Origin: Bradyrhizobium elkanii WSM2783 | GTDB taxonomy: Bacteria > Pseudomonadota > Alphaproteobacteria > Rhizobiales > Xanthobacteraceae | Reading direction: 5' to 3' | Assembly (NCBI RefSeq): GCF_000472865.1 | Contig: NZ_AXAP01000085.1 | Location: 1 to 36,238, forward strand | Length of the DNA: 36,238 nucleotides | Shown: piece after piece, positions 34,838 through 36,238 of the stretch | Layout of the letters: every line of letters begins with the position of its first letter | Position numbering within the stretch: the first letter of the stretch is position 1 | Translations under genes and position numbers: made by a program | The notes under the pieces: model-generated | Seen by the model: the letters and a program-made list of their open reading frames with translations, nothing else | What the model was told of the DNA's origin: nothing | Database searches by the model: none

Positions 34838-34862
34838 GGTCCGGATCCCCCCTTGCAATACC

Positions 34863-34887
34863 TACCATCAGTAACTTACTAATGGTA
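34863..34887. promoter_or_regulatory. TetR-type operator
   Basis: A 25-bp dyad with 12-base arms around a single C: TACCATCAGTAA-C-TTACTAATGGTA. The arms match at 11 of 12 positions. It lies between the divergent TetR and oxidoreductase genes, 26 bases from the first start and 47 from the second. Its size and symmetry fit a TetR-family dimer. Confidence 0.75.
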
Positions 34888-34933
34888 ACTTACCGAGGTT
34901 AGGTTATGTTCGCTAGGATTGAGAGGCACTGCA

Positions 34934-35941
34934 ATGTCGCCAGCTCCCATTCTCCTGATCGGCGGCTCCGGCATTGTCGGCCGCTGGACTGCTCGATTCC
35001 TGCGCGCCGCCCATCCCGATCAACCGCTACTGATCGGCGGCCGCGATCTCGCTAAGGCCAAGAAAGTCGCGACCGAAATTGGCGGTGCGGAGGGTGTGGT
35101 GCTCGACCTGGCCGTTGATGGGCTTGGACTCGGTGAGCGCCCGGTCAGCGCCGTCGCCGTCTTTTTTACGGACGAAAGGATCGCCGGGCTCCGTTTCGCT
35201 CAGTCGCGCGGCGTGCCGCACATCAGCATTTCTCCAGGCATTATCGAGATGGGTCCCGAAGTAGCGGCCTACATCCGCGACCCGGACGCCGCGCCGGTCG
35301 TTCTGGGCACGGAATGGCTCGTCGGCGCGACGACGGTCCCCACGCTCGAGTTCGCCAAGGCGTTCGGTCGGGTCCACGACATCGCTATCGGCGCGCTGCT
35401 CGATGAGCAGGATGCCTTCGGTCCGGCGGCAGCCGCCGACCTGGAGCGCCAAACCAAGACCATGCCGGCGGCGCTTGCTCGTCGGGACGGCGCCTACCTC
35501 TGGCGCGTTGGCGACGATGCCAAGGCCAAGTTCCGCGCCGTCGACGGCACCCTGATGGAGGCCTCCGCACTCTCCCCCTATGACGTTGTCGGCCTTGCGA
35601 CCGCGACCGGCGCGCCAAACGTTCAATTCAGTCTCGCGATTGGAGTGAGCTCCACTCGCCGCCGAGGAGAGCCGATGTCGACCGAGATCGTCATCGAACT
35701 TGCCGGTGAGGATCAAGCGGGCCGGCCGCTCCGCACCCGTCATGCGATTGTCCATCCTGAGGGACAGATGCCGCTGACGGGGCTAGGCGTCGCCATGGTT
35801 CTCGAACGACTCGTCGGACTCGACGGCAATCCGGCAACTCCCCCTGGCCTCTACTTTCCCTATCAGCTCCTCGAGCCCGCAGCCTATTTTGCCCGTCTCG
35901 AAAAGATCGGCGGAATGGTCATGACACTGGATGTGTTCTGA
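34934..35941 (+). CDS. NAD(P)-binding saccharopine-dehydrogenase-like protein
   Basis: A 335-residue protein with an N-terminal Rossmann fold (APILLIGGSGIVGRWTARFL, then PLLIGGRDLAKAKKVA), the pattern of saccharopine-dehydrogenase-like and related NAD(P)-binding oxidoreductases. The rest (VLGTEWLVGATTVPTLEFAK, then GEPMSTEIVIELAGEDQAG) has no catalytic signature that I recognise. The ATG at 34934 follows GAGAGG with 7-base spacing; a TTG five codons earlier is less likely. The adjacent divergent TetR gene suggests induction by a small molecule, perhaps the substrate. The true reaction is unknown. Confidence 0.8.
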   Translation: MSPAPILLIGGSGIVGRWTARFLRAAHPDQPLLIGGRDLAKAKKVATEIGGAEGVVLDLAVDGLGLGERPVSAVAVFFTDERIAGLRFAQSRGVPHISISPGIIEMGPEVAAYIRDPDAAPVVLGTEWLVGATTVPTLEFAKAFGRVHDIAIGALLDEQDAFGPAAAADLERQTKTMPAALARRDGAYLWRVGDDAKAKFRAVDGTLMEASALSPYDVVGLATATGAPNVQFSLAIGVSSTRRRGEPMSTEIVIELAGEDQAGRPLRTRHAIVHPEGQMPLTGLGVAMVLERLVGLDGNPATPPGLYFPYQLLEPAAYFARLEKIGGMVMTLDVF

Positions 35942-35990
35942 CGAGTAACGATTCCGTCCTGCCAAGAAGGCTCGCAACGCCTGGTCAATG

Positions 35991-36238
35991 GAGCTATGGC
36001 CGAAATTGGGTGATGGGGCCGATCAGGCGGCGCGGTTAGCTGGCGTCGTCGATTCTGCGACGCCGTCGGTAAATTTGACGCCGGCAATGACCCTTGGCAA
36101 CTGATTTTCGCCCTTCAGCCGGCGCCAGGTTTTGGCGGCGCTCATGACGAGCTTGAAGACCATGAGCCTTGCCGTCTTGTGCGACAGGCTTCCCTTGGAG
36201 CGGACGGTCCGGTGGCGGACTGTGGCGAAGACGCTTTC
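35991..36238 (-). mobile_element. IS256-family insertion sequence, one end, cut by window
   Basis: The transposase 3' end is followed by about 30 bases beginning, on the plus strand, GAGCTATGGCCGAAATTGGG, which probably form the terminal inverted repeat. The outer boundary at 35991 is an estimate, because the other end and the target duplication cannot be compared. Confidence 0.6.
36023..36238 (-). CDS. IS256-family (Mutator-type) transposase, C-terminal part
   Basis: Translating the minus strand from the window edge gives 71 residues ending in TGA at 36023-36025. They read ESVFATVRHRTVRSKGSLS, then TARLMVFKLVMSAAKTWRRL and GENQLPRVIAGVKFTDGV, the typical C-terminal end of IS256-family transposases. 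The DDE catalytic residues lie outside the window, so it cannot be said whether the element is complete. Confidence 0.88.
   Translation of the reverse strand, partial: ESVFATVRHRTVRSKGSLSHKTARLMVFKLVMSAAKTWRRLKGENQLPRVIAGVKFTDGVAESTTPANRAA

Overview
The window looks like the chromosome of an alphaproteobacterium, most likely Bradyrhizobium or a close relative in the Nitrobacteraceae. The reasons are high GC, an ATP12-type F1 assembly chaperone, an adenylate kinase with a short lid placed between secY and rpsM, and several families of short palindromic repeats of the kind common in that group. No tRNA, rRNA or CRISPR array was seen.

Left part (1-14,000) is a run of ordinary and accessory chromosomal genes. 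It starts with the 5' part of a propionyl-CoA carboxylase beta subunit (minus). A DUF4260 membrane protein (plus), a secreted carboxymuconolactone-decarboxylase-like protein and a class D beta-lactamase with all its catalytic motifs follow. Next come an orphan flagellar-type pair (FliK-like plus stand-alone FlhB C-terminal domain), an ATP12 chaperone, a small secreted proline-rich protein, and an RluA-family pseudouridine synthase. A two-domain protein (glyoxalase-superfamily N-terminal segment plus Lon substrate-binding domain) is read divergently from its own sigma70-type promoter. Then come rarA overlapping a Deg-type periplasmic protease, an HxlR regulator divergent from a quinone-oxidoreductase-like gene that carries an in-frame TAG stop, and an SDR oxidoreductase flanked by two related palindromic repeats.

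Middle part (14,214-33,280) is the merged str-S10-spc-alpha superoperon, all on the minus strand. In transcription order it reads rpsL, rpsG, fusA, tuf, rpsJ, rplC, rplD, rplW, rplB, rpsS, rplV, rpsC, rplP, rpmC, rpsQ, rplN, rplX, rplE, rpsN, rpsH, rplF, rplR, rpsE, rpmD, rplO, secY, adk, rpsM, rpsK, rpoA, rplQ. It ends in a clear intrinsic terminator. A consensus-like promoter lies about 400 bases upstream of rpsL, and a second candidate lies just after adk. Unusual points are a 96-residue histone-H1-like Lys/Ala/Arg tail on adenylate kinase, three kinds of repeats lodged in operon spacers, and a tandem triplication that includes the rpoA stop codon.

Right part (33,281-36,238) is accessory in character. 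It holds a gene-poor stretch of about 900 bases, a TetR regulator divergent from an NAD(P)-binding saccharopine-dehydrogenase-like protein with a near-perfect 25-bp operator between them, and the 3' end of an IS256-family transposase cut by the window edge.

No multi-gene system that is clearly new was found. The best candidates for a second look are the adenylate kinase tail, the nonsense-interrupted oxidoreductase, the Lon-domain hybrid and the repeats inside the ribosomal operon.
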